A DNA stretch of 64,000 nt from Pyxidicoccus trucidator (lineage in GTDB: Bacteria > Myxococcota > Myxococcia > Myxococcales > Myxococcaceae): NCBI RefSeq assembly GCF_010894435.1, contig NZ_JAAIXZ010000001.1, positions 774,322 to 838,321 on the forward strand, written 5' to 3'. The notes beneath the pieces are model-generated. The model was not told the DNA's origin and did no database searches. It saw nothing but the letters and a program-made list of their open reading frames with translations. The number at the start of each line of letters is the position of its first letter. Within the stretch, counting starts at the first letter, position 1. A program made the position numbers and the translations under genes. Positions 28,398 through 36,585 of this stretch are shown here, piece after piece.

Positions 28398-28874
28398 ATG
28401 TGCCGTTGGATGTCCCTGCTGCTCGTCATGGCCGCGGCGTGCGGCCTCTGTCCCGATTCCTCATCGCGCCTCTCCGGTCTCGGCGACGGTGCGGGCCCAG
28501 ATGCGGCTCCACACCGGACCGTGCACGTCCACGCGCCCCCGGGCGTGGAGGCCGCGGGCAGCAACGTCCCCCTGCTCTACCTGGAGGAAGGACATGCCCT
28601 GTTCTTCCCTCAGGGCGCGTCGCGCCCGGCCCACGCGCTGGTGCCCGGCCCAGGCGAGCTGGTCGCGCTGGGACGGCGCCAGGACATCGTCATCATCACG
28701 GTCGGCCCGGAGCCTTCCATCCAGGCGAACACCGACCACCATGCCACCCCGGAGCCTTCCGAGCAGGCGGCAACCGGACCCGCGGACCCGAAGCCTTCCG
28801 CCCAGGCAGCCACCCCACCAGATGGATGGACGCGCTACATCACCCGCCTCATCCCACTCGCCCTGGCGCCATGA
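28398..28874 (+). CDS. Lipoprotein with degenerate Pro/Glu/Ala repeats
   Basis: A 158-residue protein of unknown function. The ATG at 28398 has AAGGAGGA 6 nt upstream. Residues 1-15 are a lipoprotein signal (MAAAC). A compact N-terminal segment contains VHVHAPPG, NVPLLYLEEGHALFF and IVIITVG, likely a small beta domain. A linker has three degenerate copies of a PEPSxQA-like unit, and the C-terminus is hydrophobic (RLIPLALAP). It stands alone between the Omp85 operon and an inverted repeat. Confidence 0.7.
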   Translation: MCRWMSLLLVMAAACGLCPDSSSRLSGLGDGAGPDAAPHRTVHVHAPPGVEAAGSNVPLLYLEEGHALFFPQGASRPAHALVPGPGELVALGRRQDIVIITVGPEPSIQANTDHHATPEPSEQAATGPADPKPSAQAATPPDGWTRYITRLIPLALAP

Positions 28875-28952
28875 GGCGGCGAGCGCCGCGGCAGCCCTCA
28901 TGGAGAAGAGCGCCCGGAGGGAGCATCGCGAGGCTGGCCGGACGTGACCGAC

Positions 28953-29020
28953 AGCGTGCTGTTCGGAAATGTCGGGACATTTGAGGGCTCAGAACCCCCG
29001 ACATTTCCGAACAGCACGCT
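28953..29020. repeat. Perfect 24-bp inverted repeat with 20-nt spacer
   Basis: The arms are 28953-28976 and 28997-29020 and are exact reverse complements over all 24 bp, centred on a 20-nt loop. The arm core is TTCGGAAATGTCGGG. There is no T-tract and no flanking direct repeat that I can see. It is less GC-rich than its surroundings. It could be a terminator-type hairpin for the lipoprotein gene, a mobile palindromic element, or a protein-binding site. Confidence 0.9.
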
Positions 29021-29254
29021 CACCAACGGCTCCGGGCCTGCGGCGACGACGCTCCTGGGTGCCATCGCCACGGACAGTCCGTCACAGCGCGAGCCCTCAC
29101 ACCCCAGCGGGCACACCGGCGGAGCTTCTCAATCCACGCAGCGCGCAAGCGCACCCTCACGCGGCGGAAGTTCCTGCCACGTCCAGCTACCGCCCTCCTC
29201 GGAGAGCGAGGCACGAGGCCAGAGGCCCCCTGGCGACCCGCGCTCGATTCTTCA

Positions 29255-29260
29255 TAGGCT
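29255..29260 (+). promoter_or_regulatory. TAnnnT hexamer 7 nt before the flavoprotein start
   Basis: TAGGCT ends 7 nt before the ATG at 29268, without a Shine-Dalgarno sequence in between. This is another leaderless-type arrangement in this window. Confidence 0.3.
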
Positions 29261-29267
29261 TACGGTC

Positions 29268-30461
29268 ATGACGAGCCCGCTCCCGCACGCCGCCCCTGCC
29301 GCCTCCGAAGCCTCTCCGCACCCGCTGCTGGCCGCCGCCGAGGCGCTGTTCCCGCGCCTGTCCGCGCGCTCGGATGAAATCGAGAACGCACGCAGGCTGC
29401 CTCCGGACCTGGTCGCCGAGCTCGCCCGCGACGGCTACTTCCGGATGATGATTCCGGAGTCCCTCGGCGGGCTGGAGCTGCACCCGGCCGTGTCCTTCCA
29501 GGTGATGGAGTCGCTCGCGAGGGCGGACGGCGCCACGGGCTGGTGCGTGATGATTGGCGCCGCCACGGCGCTGACCTCCGCCTGGCTGTTCGAGCCCGCG
29601 GCCCAGGCCATCTTCACCCGCCCGGACGTCATCACCGGCGGAGTGGCGGCGCCCATCGGCCGCGCCGAGCGCGTCGAAGGTGGCTACCGGCTCTCCGGTC
29701 GCTGGCCCTGGGCGAGCGGCAGCCAGCACTGTCATTGGCTGGTGGGAGGCGGGGTGGTGACGGAGGGCGGCAAGCCCCGCATGGTCCGCGAGGGCATGCC
29801 GGAGGTGCGCATGTTCTTCTTCCCCCAGGAGCGCGCGGTGCTCCACGACACGTGGTTCGCCTCGGGCCTGTGCGGCACGGGCAGCGGAGACATGGAGGTC
29901 AAGGACCTCTTCATCCCGGACGAGTACACGTTCTCTCTTGCGGGCCAGCCGCCGCGCGTCGCCCGCCCGCTCTACGGCTTCCCCTTCGGACTGCTGGGGA
30001 TGGGAATCCCGGCCGTGGCGCTCGGCATTGCCCGTCGCGCCATCGACGAGCTGACGGCGCTGTCCCGGCAGAAGACACTGATGCTGGAGCGCCGCCTGCT
30101 GGCCGCGCGCCCCGCCGCGCAGGAAGCCGTCGCCGACGCCGAGGCCACCGTGCGCTCCGCCCGCGCCTTCCTCCTGGAGTCCCTCCACGCCATCCACGCC
30201 GAGTCCACGCGAGGCCCCGTCTCCGTGCGCTCCCGCGCCGAGCTGCGGCTGGCGATGACGCACGCCACCCGGAGCGCCGCGCGCGCCGTGGACCGGATGT
30301 ATGAGGCCGCGGGCGGCACCGCCGTCTTCCGCTCCAGCCCCCTGCAGCGCTGCTTCCGGGACGTCCACACCGCCACCCAGCACGCCATGGTGGCCCCGGC
30401 CACGCTGGAGCTGACGGGCGGCCTGCTCCTGGGACTCGAGCTGCCCACCTTCACGCTGTAG
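29268..30461 (+). CDS. Acyl-CoA dehydrogenase-family flavoprotein (HsaA-like)
   Basis: A 397-residue protein of the acyl-CoA dehydrogenase fold. The N-terminal helical domain has LPPDLVAELARDGYFRMMIPESLGG. A beta domain with GRWPWASGSQHCHW follows, then the C-terminal four-helix region with LALTHATRSAARAVD-like helices. The features (RxSGRWxWxSG, CSTC-like middle and the type 2 C-terminus) resemble flavin-dependent monooxygenase oxygenase components such as HsaA more than beta-oxidation enzymes, and the catalytic Glu of the latter is not evident. No reductase partner is adjacent. The start is the ATG following the TAGGCT hexamer. Confidence 0.85.
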   Translation: MTSPLPHAAPAASEASPHPLLAAAEALFPRLSARSDEIENARRLPPDLVAELARDGYFRMMIPESLGGLELHPAVSFQVMESLARADGATGWCVMIGAATALTSAWLFEPAAQAIFTRPDVITGGVAAPIGRAERVEGGYRLSGRWPWASGSQHCHWLVGGGVVTEGGKPRMVREGMPEVRMFFFPQERAVLHDTWFASGLCGTGSGDMEVKDLFIPDEYTFSLAGQPPRVARPLYGFPFGLLGMGIPAVALGIARRAIDELTALSRQKTLMLERRLLAARPAAQEAVADAEATVRSARAFLLESLHAIHAESTRGPVSVRSRAELRLAMTHATRSAARAVDRMYEAAGGTAVFRSSPLQRCFRDVHTATQHAMVAPATLELTGGLLLGLELPTFTL

Positions 30462-30476
30462 CCGCGGTGACGAAGA

Positions 30477-30516
30477 AGGCCCGGCCCCACCTGGAGGACA
30501 GGTGGACGCCGGGCCT
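30477..30516. terminator. Two-tier hairpin between convergent genes
   Basis: An outer stem AGGCCCGGC (30477-30485) pairs with GCCGGGCCT (30508-30516). An inner stem CCACCTG (30487-30493) pairs with CAGGTGG (30499-30505) around a 5-nt loop. It lies between two converging stop codons, so it can serve both strands. No T-tract. Confidence 0.7.
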
Positions 30517-30539
30517 CGAAGGACGGCTACGTCACGGGC

Positions 30540-32351
30540 TCACTGGCAGGTGCCGCTGGCCTTGTCGAAGATGGCCGTGAAGTTGGCGCCGTTGTTGTAG
30601 ACCTGCAGCTTGCGCAGGCCGTACCCCAGGTTCGCCTCGGTGCTGTAGGCGGACTGGTAGGCGCTCATGGCCCCGTTCACATAGACATGGGGAGCGCAGC
30701 CGCTGGCATCGTTCGCGATGTAGGCGAAGCGCGGCGGGCTGACCGTCGGGTCCGCGACGATGTTCTCCACATGCAGTCCCTGCCCCGGCAGCGAGGCAAT
30801 CTCCGTCTCGGCGAAGGACTCCGACGCGTTGTAGCGGAGCCAGCGGGTGTTGTTGTCCGTGTTGCTGAACAGCACCGCATACAGCTGCACGCCCGCCTCG
30901 CGGTACGCGAAGAAGTCCTCCACCCGCCAGCCCGAGTTCACCACGTAGGTGGTGTAGAGCGAGTCCAGGCTGGCCTGCGTCAGGCGGTGCTCGAAGCGGA
31001 CCACCTCGTTGGTGCGCAGTTTGCCGAAGATGGTGCTGTAGCGGGCCAGGCCGGAGGAGTTGAGCCGGACGCGCGTCTCACGCGGCACGTAGCCGGACTG
31101 CTTCCACTGGTCCACCACCGCGTCGAAGCTGGCGCTGTCCAGGCCCGCCTGCACGCCCCACTGCCTGTCCGTGGAGTAGGAGTAGGAGCCCGCCACGCGC
31201 AGCGCGCCGTTCACCTCGTAGTAGGTGAGCGTCCGCGGACGGTAGCTCATGCCGCTGTAGTACTCGGGCAGCTCGACGAAGGTGTCCCAGGTGACGTTGT
31301 GGAAGTCCGGGTAGTGGGGCATCCACAGCCGGGGGTAGTACGTGGACTGGAAGCCGTCGTAGCAGCCGGTGGAGACCTTCTCGTAGACGCCGTACGGGTC
31401 CACCTCCACGGCCACCTTCGGGTCCGTGGGCGTGGGCGCGCCGATGTACACATGCAGGTGGTTGTTGGCGTGGTTGCTGGCGGGCTCGCCGTCCGTCGCG
31501 AGCGTGCCGGCCGTCATCGTGTTGCCGGACTTCGCGATTTTCTGCCCCGCGCTGACCCACTGCCCCAGGGAGACGGGGATGGCGTCGCTGTCGGTGCCCC
31601 AGGACGGGTGGTTCGGGTAGTTCTTCGCCATCAACTGGTAGCGCGCGCACCAGTCATTGCCCACGTTGCAGGTCATCGCCTTGACGGCGGCCACGTCCCT
31701 GGCGCGGCCGTTCCGCAGGTGCATGTAGAAGCTGTAGAGCTTCTTCCCGTTGGCGCCGGTGTGCTCGAGGACCACCGTGTTGCCGCCGCCGCCGGACGGC
31801 CCGTCGAAGTAGATGCCAATCACCCTGCCTTCCGCGATGGCCAGCACGTCGAAGCTGGGGTCCGCGTCAGCAGGCGTGCTGGCGCGGCTGATGTCCAGGC
31901 CCCGGTGGATGCCGCCACCGTTGTAGCGCCAGCCATGGCCGAGCCGCACCTCGGTGCCGGAGATGAAGGGCGAGTTCGAGGCGAAGGGCAGCCGCAGCGG
32001 CAGCGGCGTGCGCAGGTTGCGCAGGAAGGACTGGGCGTCGGCCGGTGTGGCGAAGGCGGAGTACGGGCTCCGCAGGTGGGTGAGCATCCGGTTCTGCAAG
32101 TCCGTGCGGAGCGTGGACGCGGGCAGGGCGTCCACGACTTCACGCCACTCGTCCAGCTCGCCACCGGAAGCCGTCTCCAGCGACTCGAAGCCGGAGGGGT
32201 CCGGCAGGACACACGTTTCGGCGACGGTATCGACCAGTTCGGGCTGTTCCTGCTCGCCCAGGCTCATGGGCTGCGCCTCGTCGAGAGGGCCTCCACAGGC
32301 GGTGAGAACGAGTGGGAGCAGCGCCCCGTAGGAGAGAGTCCTTGATTTCAT
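30540..32351 (-). CDS. M23-type peptidase lipoprotein with C-terminal bacterial tandem repeats
   Basis: A 603-residue exported protein. The lipoprotein signal has the lipobox LTAC (Cys19). A helical segment (about 60-130) precedes an M23/LytM-like metallopeptidase domain with the first zinc motif HRGLDIS and a late YMHL in place of HxH. The C-terminal about 230 residues carry repeats of the BTRD1/polyglycine-hydrolase type (RPRTLTYYEVNGALRVAGSY; QWKQSGYVPRETRV). It should act on peptidoglycan or glycine-rich peptides outside the cell. The start at 32351 is preferred for its signal peptide and AGGGGG just upstream; a GTG at 32387 is an alternative. Confidence 0.85.
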   Translation of the reverse strand: MKSRTLSYGALLPLVLTACGGPLDEAQPMSLGEQEQPELVDTVAETCVLPDPSGFESLETASGGELDEWREVVDALPASTLRTDLQNRMLTHLRSPYSAFATPADAQSFLRNLRTPLPLRLPFASNSPFISGTEVRLGHGWRYNGGGIHRGLDISRASTPADADPSFDVLAIAEGRVIGIYFDGPSGGGGNTVVLEHTGANGKKLYSFYMHLRNGRARDVAAVKAMTCNVGNDWCARYQLMAKNYPNHPSWGTDSDAIPVSLGQWVSAGQKIAKSGNTMTAGTLATDGEPASNHANNHLHVYIGAPTPTDPKVAVEVDPYGVYEKVSTGCYDGFQSTYYPRLWMPHYPDFHNVTWDTFVELPEYYSGMSYRPRTLTYYEVNGALRVAGSYSYSTDRQWGVQAGLDSASFDAVVDQWKQSGYVPRETRVRLNSSGLARYSTIFGKLRTNEVVRFEHRLTQASLDSLYTTYVVNSGWRVEDFFAYREAGVQLYAVLFSNTDNNTRWLRYNASESFAETEIASLPGQGLHVENIVADPTVSPPRFAYIANDASGCAPHVYVNGAMSAYQSAYSTEANLGYGLRKLQVYNNGANFTAIFDKASGTCQ

Positions 32352-32461
32352 TCCCCCTGAACGGGACTGCCCCGCAATATTCCTCACGATGACTTCTTGT
32401 CAGGCGCTCGCTGCGAAGCGTTGAGCGCCGAGCATGCCAACGCGCCTGCCACGCGTGTCGA

Positions 32462-32490
32462 TTGAGACCCACACGTGGCCCCCATACCTT
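32462..32490 (+). promoter_or_regulatory. Candidate promoter of the BON/LysM gene
   Basis: TTGAGA (32462-32467) and TACCTT (32485-32490) are separated by 17 bp in the divergent region between the M23 and LysM genes. It gives a leader of about 55 nt ending in a GAGGAG Shine-Dalgarno sequence. Confidence 0.45.
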
Positions 32491-32550
32491 GCCCGGCCTC
32501 ACGTACCGGTGTGTGTCCGCGCAACGTCGCGCGGCACCTGAGGAGGAGCC

Positions 32551-32943
32551 ATGGCCCTGCAGGACAACTACAAGGACGTGCTGGACGTCGCGAAGAGCGT
32601 GGGCGCCCAGGTCGAGTCTCGCGAGGAGAACGGCAAGCTCATCATCAAGGGGAAGACGAACTACGCCTACGACCGGGACCGCATCTGGGACCAGATCAAG
32701 GCGAAGCACTCGAACTGGCAGAGCGAAGTCATGGTCATGCTCGACGTGACGAACAACGACGCGTACGGCGTCCACACCGTCAAGTCGGGGGACACGCTGA
32801 GCAAGCTGGCCAAGGACATCTACGGGGACATGAAGCTCTACCCGAAGATTTTCGAGCTCAACAAGGACCAGCTGAAGAACCCCGACACCATCAAGGTCGG
32901 CCAGGTGCTGAAGCTGCCGCCCAAGTCCATCGCCAACGCCTGA
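32551..32943 (+). CDS. BON/LysM-domain protein (Kbp/YgaU-like)
   Basis: A 130-residue protein with no signal peptide. The N-terminal about 70 residues form a BON-like domain ([21 protein letters not shown]). The C-terminal LysM domain (about 74-122) has [41 protein letters not shown]. The composition and size match E. coli YgaU/Kbp, a cytoplasmic potassium-binding protein, so peptidoglycan binding should not be assumed despite the LysM fold. GAGGAG lies 5 nt before the ATG. Codon use is highly biased, suggesting strong expression. Confidence 0.92.
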   Translation: MALQDNYKDVLDVAKSVGAQVESREENGKLIIKGKTNYAYDRDRIWDQIKAKHSNWQSEVMVMLDVTNNDAYGVHTVKSGDTLSKLAKDIYGDMKLYPKIFELNKDQLKNPDTIKVGQVLKLPPKSIANA

Positions 32944-32962
32944 GCCCTCGCGGCAGGTGTGA

Positions 32963-32991
32963 CGGGCCCGGGGCCGTGCGCTCCGGGCCCG
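32963..32991. terminator. GC-rich hairpin between convergent genes
   Basis: CGGGCCCGG (32963-32971) pairs with CCGGGCCCG (32983-32991). A third copy of the core CGGGCCCG follows at 33005-33012, which allows an alternative stem. It lies between the LysM stop and the stop of the FAD oxidoreductase on the other strand. Confidence 0.55.
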
Positions 32992-33013
32992 AAGTCCCGG
33001 GCGCCGGGCCCGC

Positions 33014-34648
33014 TCACAGCCAGCTCGCCTCGCGCCGTCCCAGCTCCGCCAGCACGCGCTCCGCGGCGCGCACGCCGAACCAGTTGGCCTCCTCGAAGAG
33101 GGCCATGCCGCCCAGGTCCGTGTGCGCGAAGTGCAGGCTCCGCCCCAGGCTCTCCTTCGCCGCCTTCTTCGCCGCGCCCCACATGAAGCCCGGCGAGGGC
33201 CGCACCATGGCGTGTCCCCAGCGCTGCACCTCCAGCCGCTGCGCCTGCGCGGCGATGCCCGGGTGCGCCGGCAGCAGGTCCGCCATGACGAGCGCCTCCC
33301 AGTCCGCGTACGTCGCGGACAGCGCCTTCTCCCGCTCCGCCTTCACGTCCGCGCCGTCCATGGGCAGGTACCAGGTGAGCACCGTGGGGCCCTGCTCGTC
33401 CTGGCGCAGCAACTGGTGCGTGGCCACCACGTAGCCCAGGCTGCGGCTCTCGTAGAAGACGTTGTCCCAGGCCAGCGGGAAGCCGCGCGAGCGTGGCGGC
33501 GAGGACAGCGTCAGGTTGGCCACCACCCACGGCCCATACGAGAAGTCCGCGAGCCACGCGGGCCGCTGTTGCCGCCAGGGCGCCACCACATGCGCCACCA
33601 GGAAGCGGGGGCACGCCAGCACCACCTGCCGCGCCTGGAAGGCCCTGGGCCGCCCCGTGCCCGCCTCCAGCGCGTCCACCCGGCAGCCGCCCGCGTTGGG
33701 CTCCACCGTGTGCACCAGCACGTTCCGCTCCACCGCCCCGGGCGGCAGCGCGGACATCAGCTGCTGGACGAGCCGGCCATTGCCCTCGGGCCAGCTCAGG
33801 AAGCCGTCGCTGCGCTCCCCCTTCCCGTCCTGCCGCGCGGCGAAGTACCAGATGCCCGCCCACGCGGACACGTGCTCGGACGTGGTGCCGTAGTCATCCC
33901 GGCAGGCGTAGTCCACCACCCACTTCAGCCGGGGGGACTTGAAGCCCTCGCGCGTGAGCCACGCCGCCATGCTCAGCCCGTCCAGCGCCGTCCACTCCGC
34001 GTCGTCGCTGGACAGTCCGGAGGGCACCGCGAAGGCCTTGCGTCCCTTCGCGTCCCGCGCGGCGGCGAAGGCGTTCATCCTCGCCTCGAAGCGCGCCAGC
34101 TCCGCCACGTCCTCCGGGCTCGCGCCCGCGCGCAGGTAGAGGCCCTCGTACCAGTGCCCCCGGTAGAAGAGGCGCTCCTCCGGCTCGTGGATGAGGAGCG
34201 GCTCGTCGAAGGTGGGGTAGCCCTCCGCGTCCACGCCGGTGACGGCGCCCATCTCCCGCAGCAGCCGCACCACCGGCCCTTTGTCCTCCAGCGGCGCCGG
34301 CAGGTAGTGCGCGCCCCACGGGTACGAGGAGACGGCGTTGCGGCCGGAGCGCGACGTGCCGCCCGCCTCCGCCTCCAGCTCCAGCACCCGCACGCCCTTC
34401 ACACCCGCGCCCGCCAGCCGCCAGGCCGCGGACAGGCCGGCCACGCCCGCGCCCACCACCAGCACGTCCACGGGCTCCAGCACGTCCGCGCGGGGCAGCG
34501 GCCCGCCGCGCAGCTTGTGCCCCACCTCCACCGCGCGGTCGATGATGGCGCCCGGCACCGGCTCGCGAGTCCCCGAGCGCTTGCACGCGCTGGCCGCCAC
34601 CGCCGAGCCGAGGAACGCGGCGACCAGCTCCCGCCGCGTCAGTTCCAC
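33014..34648 (-). CDS. FAD-dependent oxidoreductase, Tat-like lipoprotein; last gene of the polyamine operon
   Basis: A 544-residue flavoprotein. The start codon is GTG, 10 nt inside the end of the synthase gene. The N-terminus has TRRELVAAFLGSAVAASAC, a twin-arginine-like signal closing in a lipobox-type Cys22, so export in a folded state with FAD and lipid anchoring is likely. The dinucleotide motif is GAGVAG (66-71), followed by ELEAEAGGTSRSG as in amine-oxidase and phytoene-desaturase-type flavoproteins. Next to SAM decarboxylase and an aminopropyltransferase-like protein, oxidation of a polyamine-derived product is the natural inference. No biochemical proof is visible in the sequence. 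Confidence 0.85.
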   Translation of the reverse strand: MELTRRELVAAFLGSAVAASACKRSGTREPVPGAIIDRAVEVGHKLRGGPLPRADVLEPVDVLVVGAGVAGLSAAWRLAGAGVKGVRVLELEAEAGGTSRSGRNAVSSYPWGAHYLPAPLEDKGPVVRLLREMGAVTGVDAEGYPTFDEPLLIHEPEERLFYRGHWYEGLYLRAGASPEDVAELARFEARMNAFAAARDAKGRKAFAVPSGLSSDDAEWTALDGLSMAAWLTREGFKSPRLKWVVDYACRDDYGTTSEHVSAWAGIWYFAARQDGKGERSDGFLSWPEGNGRLVQQLMSALPPGAVERNVLVHTVEPNAGGCRVDALEAGTGRPRAFQARQVVLACPRFLVAHVVAPWRQQRPAWLADFSYGPWVVANLTLSSPPRSRGFPLAWDNVFYESRSLGYVVATHQLLRQDEQGPTVLTWYLPMDGADVKAEREKALSATYADWEALVMADLLPAHPGIAAQAQRLEVQRWGHAMVRPSPGFMWGAAKKAAKESLGRSLHFAHTDLGGMALFEEANWFGVRAAERVLAELGRREASWL

Positions 34649-36135
34649 CGCCGCCACTCCTCCTCGTAGTAGTGCACCAGCACCTGGTTGTTCAGCCGGT
34701 TCACCTCCACGGGCGTGGGGCCCATGTCCGGAGGGAAGCGGGTGAGCGACTCCAGCGTGGGCTCGTCCAGGAAGAGCAGCCCCTCCGGCAGCGGGCGGTG
34801 CCGCCCCTGGGGCTGGTGCGCCACCAGCACGTAGCCCCACTCGCCGAAGGAGGGCACCAGCGCGTGGTACGGCTCCGTCCAGAAGCCCGCCGCCTTCAGC
34901 GTCTCCGCCACGCACCAGAAGGAGCGCCGGGCGAACAGCGGGCTGGTGCTCTGCACCACCGCCACCCCGTCCGGCGCCAGCCGCTTCTTCAGCAGCTTGT
35001 AGAAGCCCGTCGTGTACAGCTTCCCCAGCGCGAAGTTGTTCGGGTCCGGGAAGTCCACCACCACCACGTCGTACTGCTCGTCGCCCTCCGCGAGGAAGCG
35101 CATGGCGTCCGTGTTCAGCACCCGCACCTTCGGGTCCGACAGCGCGCGTCCGTTGAGCCGCGCCAGCTCGCCGTAGCTCGTGGCCAGCCCGGTAATCGCC
35201 GGGTCCAGGTCCACCAGCGTGACGGAGCGCACCTGTGGGTGGCGCAGCACCTCGCGCGCGGCCAGCCCGTCCCCGCCGCCGAGGATGAGCACCCGCTCCA
35301 CCTTCCCCGCCCGCACCATGGCCGGGTGCACCAGGGACTCGTGGTAGCGGTACTCGTCGATGCTGGCGAACTGGAGGTTGCCGTTGAGGAACAGCGAGAA
35401 GCCCCGCTTGCCGCGCGTGAGGACGATGCGCTGGTACGGCGAGCTGGACGCGTGCACCACGTCGTCCGCGTAGAGCTGGTCCTCGTAGAACGTCGTGAGC
35501 CTGTCCCCCAGCACGAAGCCCACCAGCAGGAACACCGTCAGCAGCACCGCCTTGACGCGCAGCCGCAGCGGGTTGCCCAGCAGCGGCGCCAGCAGCCACG
35601 TGCTCCACAGCCCCACGGCCGCGTTGAGCACGCCGAACAGCAGCGAGGTGCGCACAAGCCCCAGCTTGGGCACCAGCAGCAGCGGGAAGGCCACGCTCGC
35701 CGCCAGCGCGCCCAGGTAGTCCAGCGACAGCACCTGGCTGACCAGGTCCTTGAACTTGAGCTGGTCCTTGAGGATGCGCAGCAGGAGGGGAATCTCCAGC
35801 CCCACCAGCGTGCCAATGGCAATCACGCTGCCGTACAGCGCCACCTGGAACATGTCGGTGAGCGTGAAGGTGAGGAAGAGCACCGGCGCGCACAGGCCGC
35901 CCAGCAGCGCCACCGCCAGCTCCACCTCCACGAAGCGCTGCGCCACCCCGCGCTCGATGAAGCGCGACAGGTAGCTGCCGATGCCCATGGCGAACAGGTA
36001 GCCGCCAATGACGGTGGAGAACTGGGTGATGGAGTCCCCGAGCAGGTAGCTCGCGAGCGCCCCGACGACGAGCTCGTAGATGAGCCCGCACGTCGCGATG
36101 ACGAGGACGGTGATGTACAGCAGCGTTCTGTTCAA
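34639..36135 (-). CDS. Membrane-embedded spermidine-synthase-like aminopropyltransferase
   Basis: A 498-residue protein. The first about 215 residues hold about seven transmembrane helices. The rest is a spermidine-synthase-type methyltransferase fold: LNGNLQFASIDEYRYHESLVHP (the polyamine-site Asp and YHE), LILGGGDGLAARE for decarboxylated-SAM binding, VTLVDLDP, and VVVDFPDPNNFALGKLYTTGFY replacing DSSDP. The core residues used by SpeE are kept, so aminopropyl transfer is plausible, perhaps to a membrane-associated acceptor because the enzyme is anchored. It starts 37 bp after the DUF350 gene and overlaps the oxidoreductase by 10 nt. Confidence 0.88.
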   Translation of the reverse strand: MNRTLLYITVLVIATCGLIYELVVGALASYLLGDSITQFSTVIGGYLFAMGIGSYLSRFIERGVAQRFVEVELAVALLGGLCAPVLFLTFTLTDMFQVALYGSVIAIGTLVGLEIPLLLRILKDQLKFKDLVSQVLSLDYLGALAASVAFPLLLVPKLGLVRTSLLFGVLNAAVGLWSTWLLAPLLGNPLRLRVKAVLLTVFLLVGFVLGDRLTTFYEDQLYADDVVHASSSPYQRIVLTRGKRGFSLFLNGNLQFASIDEYRYHESLVHPAMVRAGKVERVLILGGGDGLAAREVLRHPQVRSVTLVDLDPAITGLATSYGELARLNGRALSDPKVRVLNTDAMRFLAEGDEQYDVVVVDFPDPNNFALGKLYTTGFYKLLKKRLAPDGVAVVQSTSPLFARRSFWCVAETLKAAGFWTEPYHALVPSFGEWGYVLVAHQPQGRHRPLPEGLLFLDEPTLESLTRFPPDMGPTPVEVNRLNNQVLVHYYEEEWRRWN

Positions 36136-36172
36136 GTCGTCACTTCACTTCACACGGGAGGCGGCGCGCCCC

Positions 36173-36400
36173 TCAACCACCGATGGCGGCCGCCACGATG
36201 ATGGCCAGGCCGATGATGAAGGAGCCGATGACGACGCCGACCGCCGTGTTCTGGTCGACCTCCAGCTCCTTGTGCACGTCGAAGGGCATGATGAGGCGGA
36301 TGACGTAGAAGCCCGCCACGAACACCGCCAGCCCGATGAGCGAGTAGATGACGCTCGCCAGCACTCCATCCAGGCTCACCACAACGCCGAGTAGCAACAT
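36173..36400 (-). CDS. DUF350 membrane protein (single unit)
   Basis: A 75-residue protein with two transmembrane helices: about 12-32 (LASVIYSLIGLAVFVAGFYV) and about 52-73 (VGVVIGSFIIGLAIIVAAAI). The conserved linker is FDVHKELEVDQNTA. DUF350 proteins such as E. coli YjfL occur in polyamine- and envelope-linked neighbourhoods, and their function is unknown to me. Many have two such units; this has one. The ATG overlaps the stop of the preceding microprotein (TGATG) and has GGAGGA 6 nt upstream, which fixes the start. Confidence 0.88.
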   Translation of the reverse strand: MLLLGVVVSLDGVLASVIYSLIGLAVFVAGFYVIRLIMPFDVHKELEVDQNTAVGVVIGSFIIGLAIIVAAAIGG

Positions 36401-36561
36401 CACTTTCCTCCCTGGTAGCCACCGGTCCACAGCAGGATGCCGCCCGGCCCGCGCCGCACGTTCCCGGGGACCTGGTCCCGCTGCTCGCTGCTGAAGGGCC
36501 ACCAGCCGGACACGGTCAACGCCGCATAGCCCAGCAACACCAGCCCACCGAAGTACTTCAT
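36400..36561 (-). CDS. 53-residue membrane or secreted microprotein within the polyamine operon
   Basis: A very short gene found by reading the gap between the DUF4178 and DUF350 genes. ATG at 36561 has GGAGG 6 nt upstream. The protein begins MKYFGGLVLLGYAALT (one hydrophobic segment, residues 4-18), continues with GWWPFSSEQRDQVPGN and ends with a Gly-rich tail GPGGILLWTGGYQGGK. The stop overlaps the DUF350 start by one base, so translation is coupled. The start, the Shine-Dalgarno sequence and the coupling support a real gene; the function is unknown. It may be a small partner of the DUF350 membrane protein. Confidence 0.78.
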   Translation of the reverse strand: MKYFGGLVLLGYAALTVSGWWPFSSEQRDQVPGNVRRGPGGILLWTGGYQGGK

Positions 36562-36585
36562 TCCGTGCCTCCGTGAGTCATGGAC

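Larger units (their letters stand above)
28875..29267. other. 393-bp intergenic region holding a perfect inverted repeat
   Basis: No gene is supported here. The only structure is the 24-bp inverted repeat at 28953-29020. The open frame continuing upstream from the flavoprotein gene reads straight through the repeat and has no signal or family similarity. Confidence 0.6.

Noticed and set aside
28944-29267. Upstream extension of the flavoprotein gene
   Set aside because: It would translate the 24-bp inverted repeat and a low-complexity Ser/Pro region; the ATG at 29268 begins the recognisable fold.
34649-36091. Upstream in-frame extension of the FAD oxidoreductase to 1025 codons
   Set aside because: It reads through the spermidine-synthase-like gene in another frame, which has clear TM and SAM-binding motifs. 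The Tat-like leader at the GTG at 34648 marks the true start.
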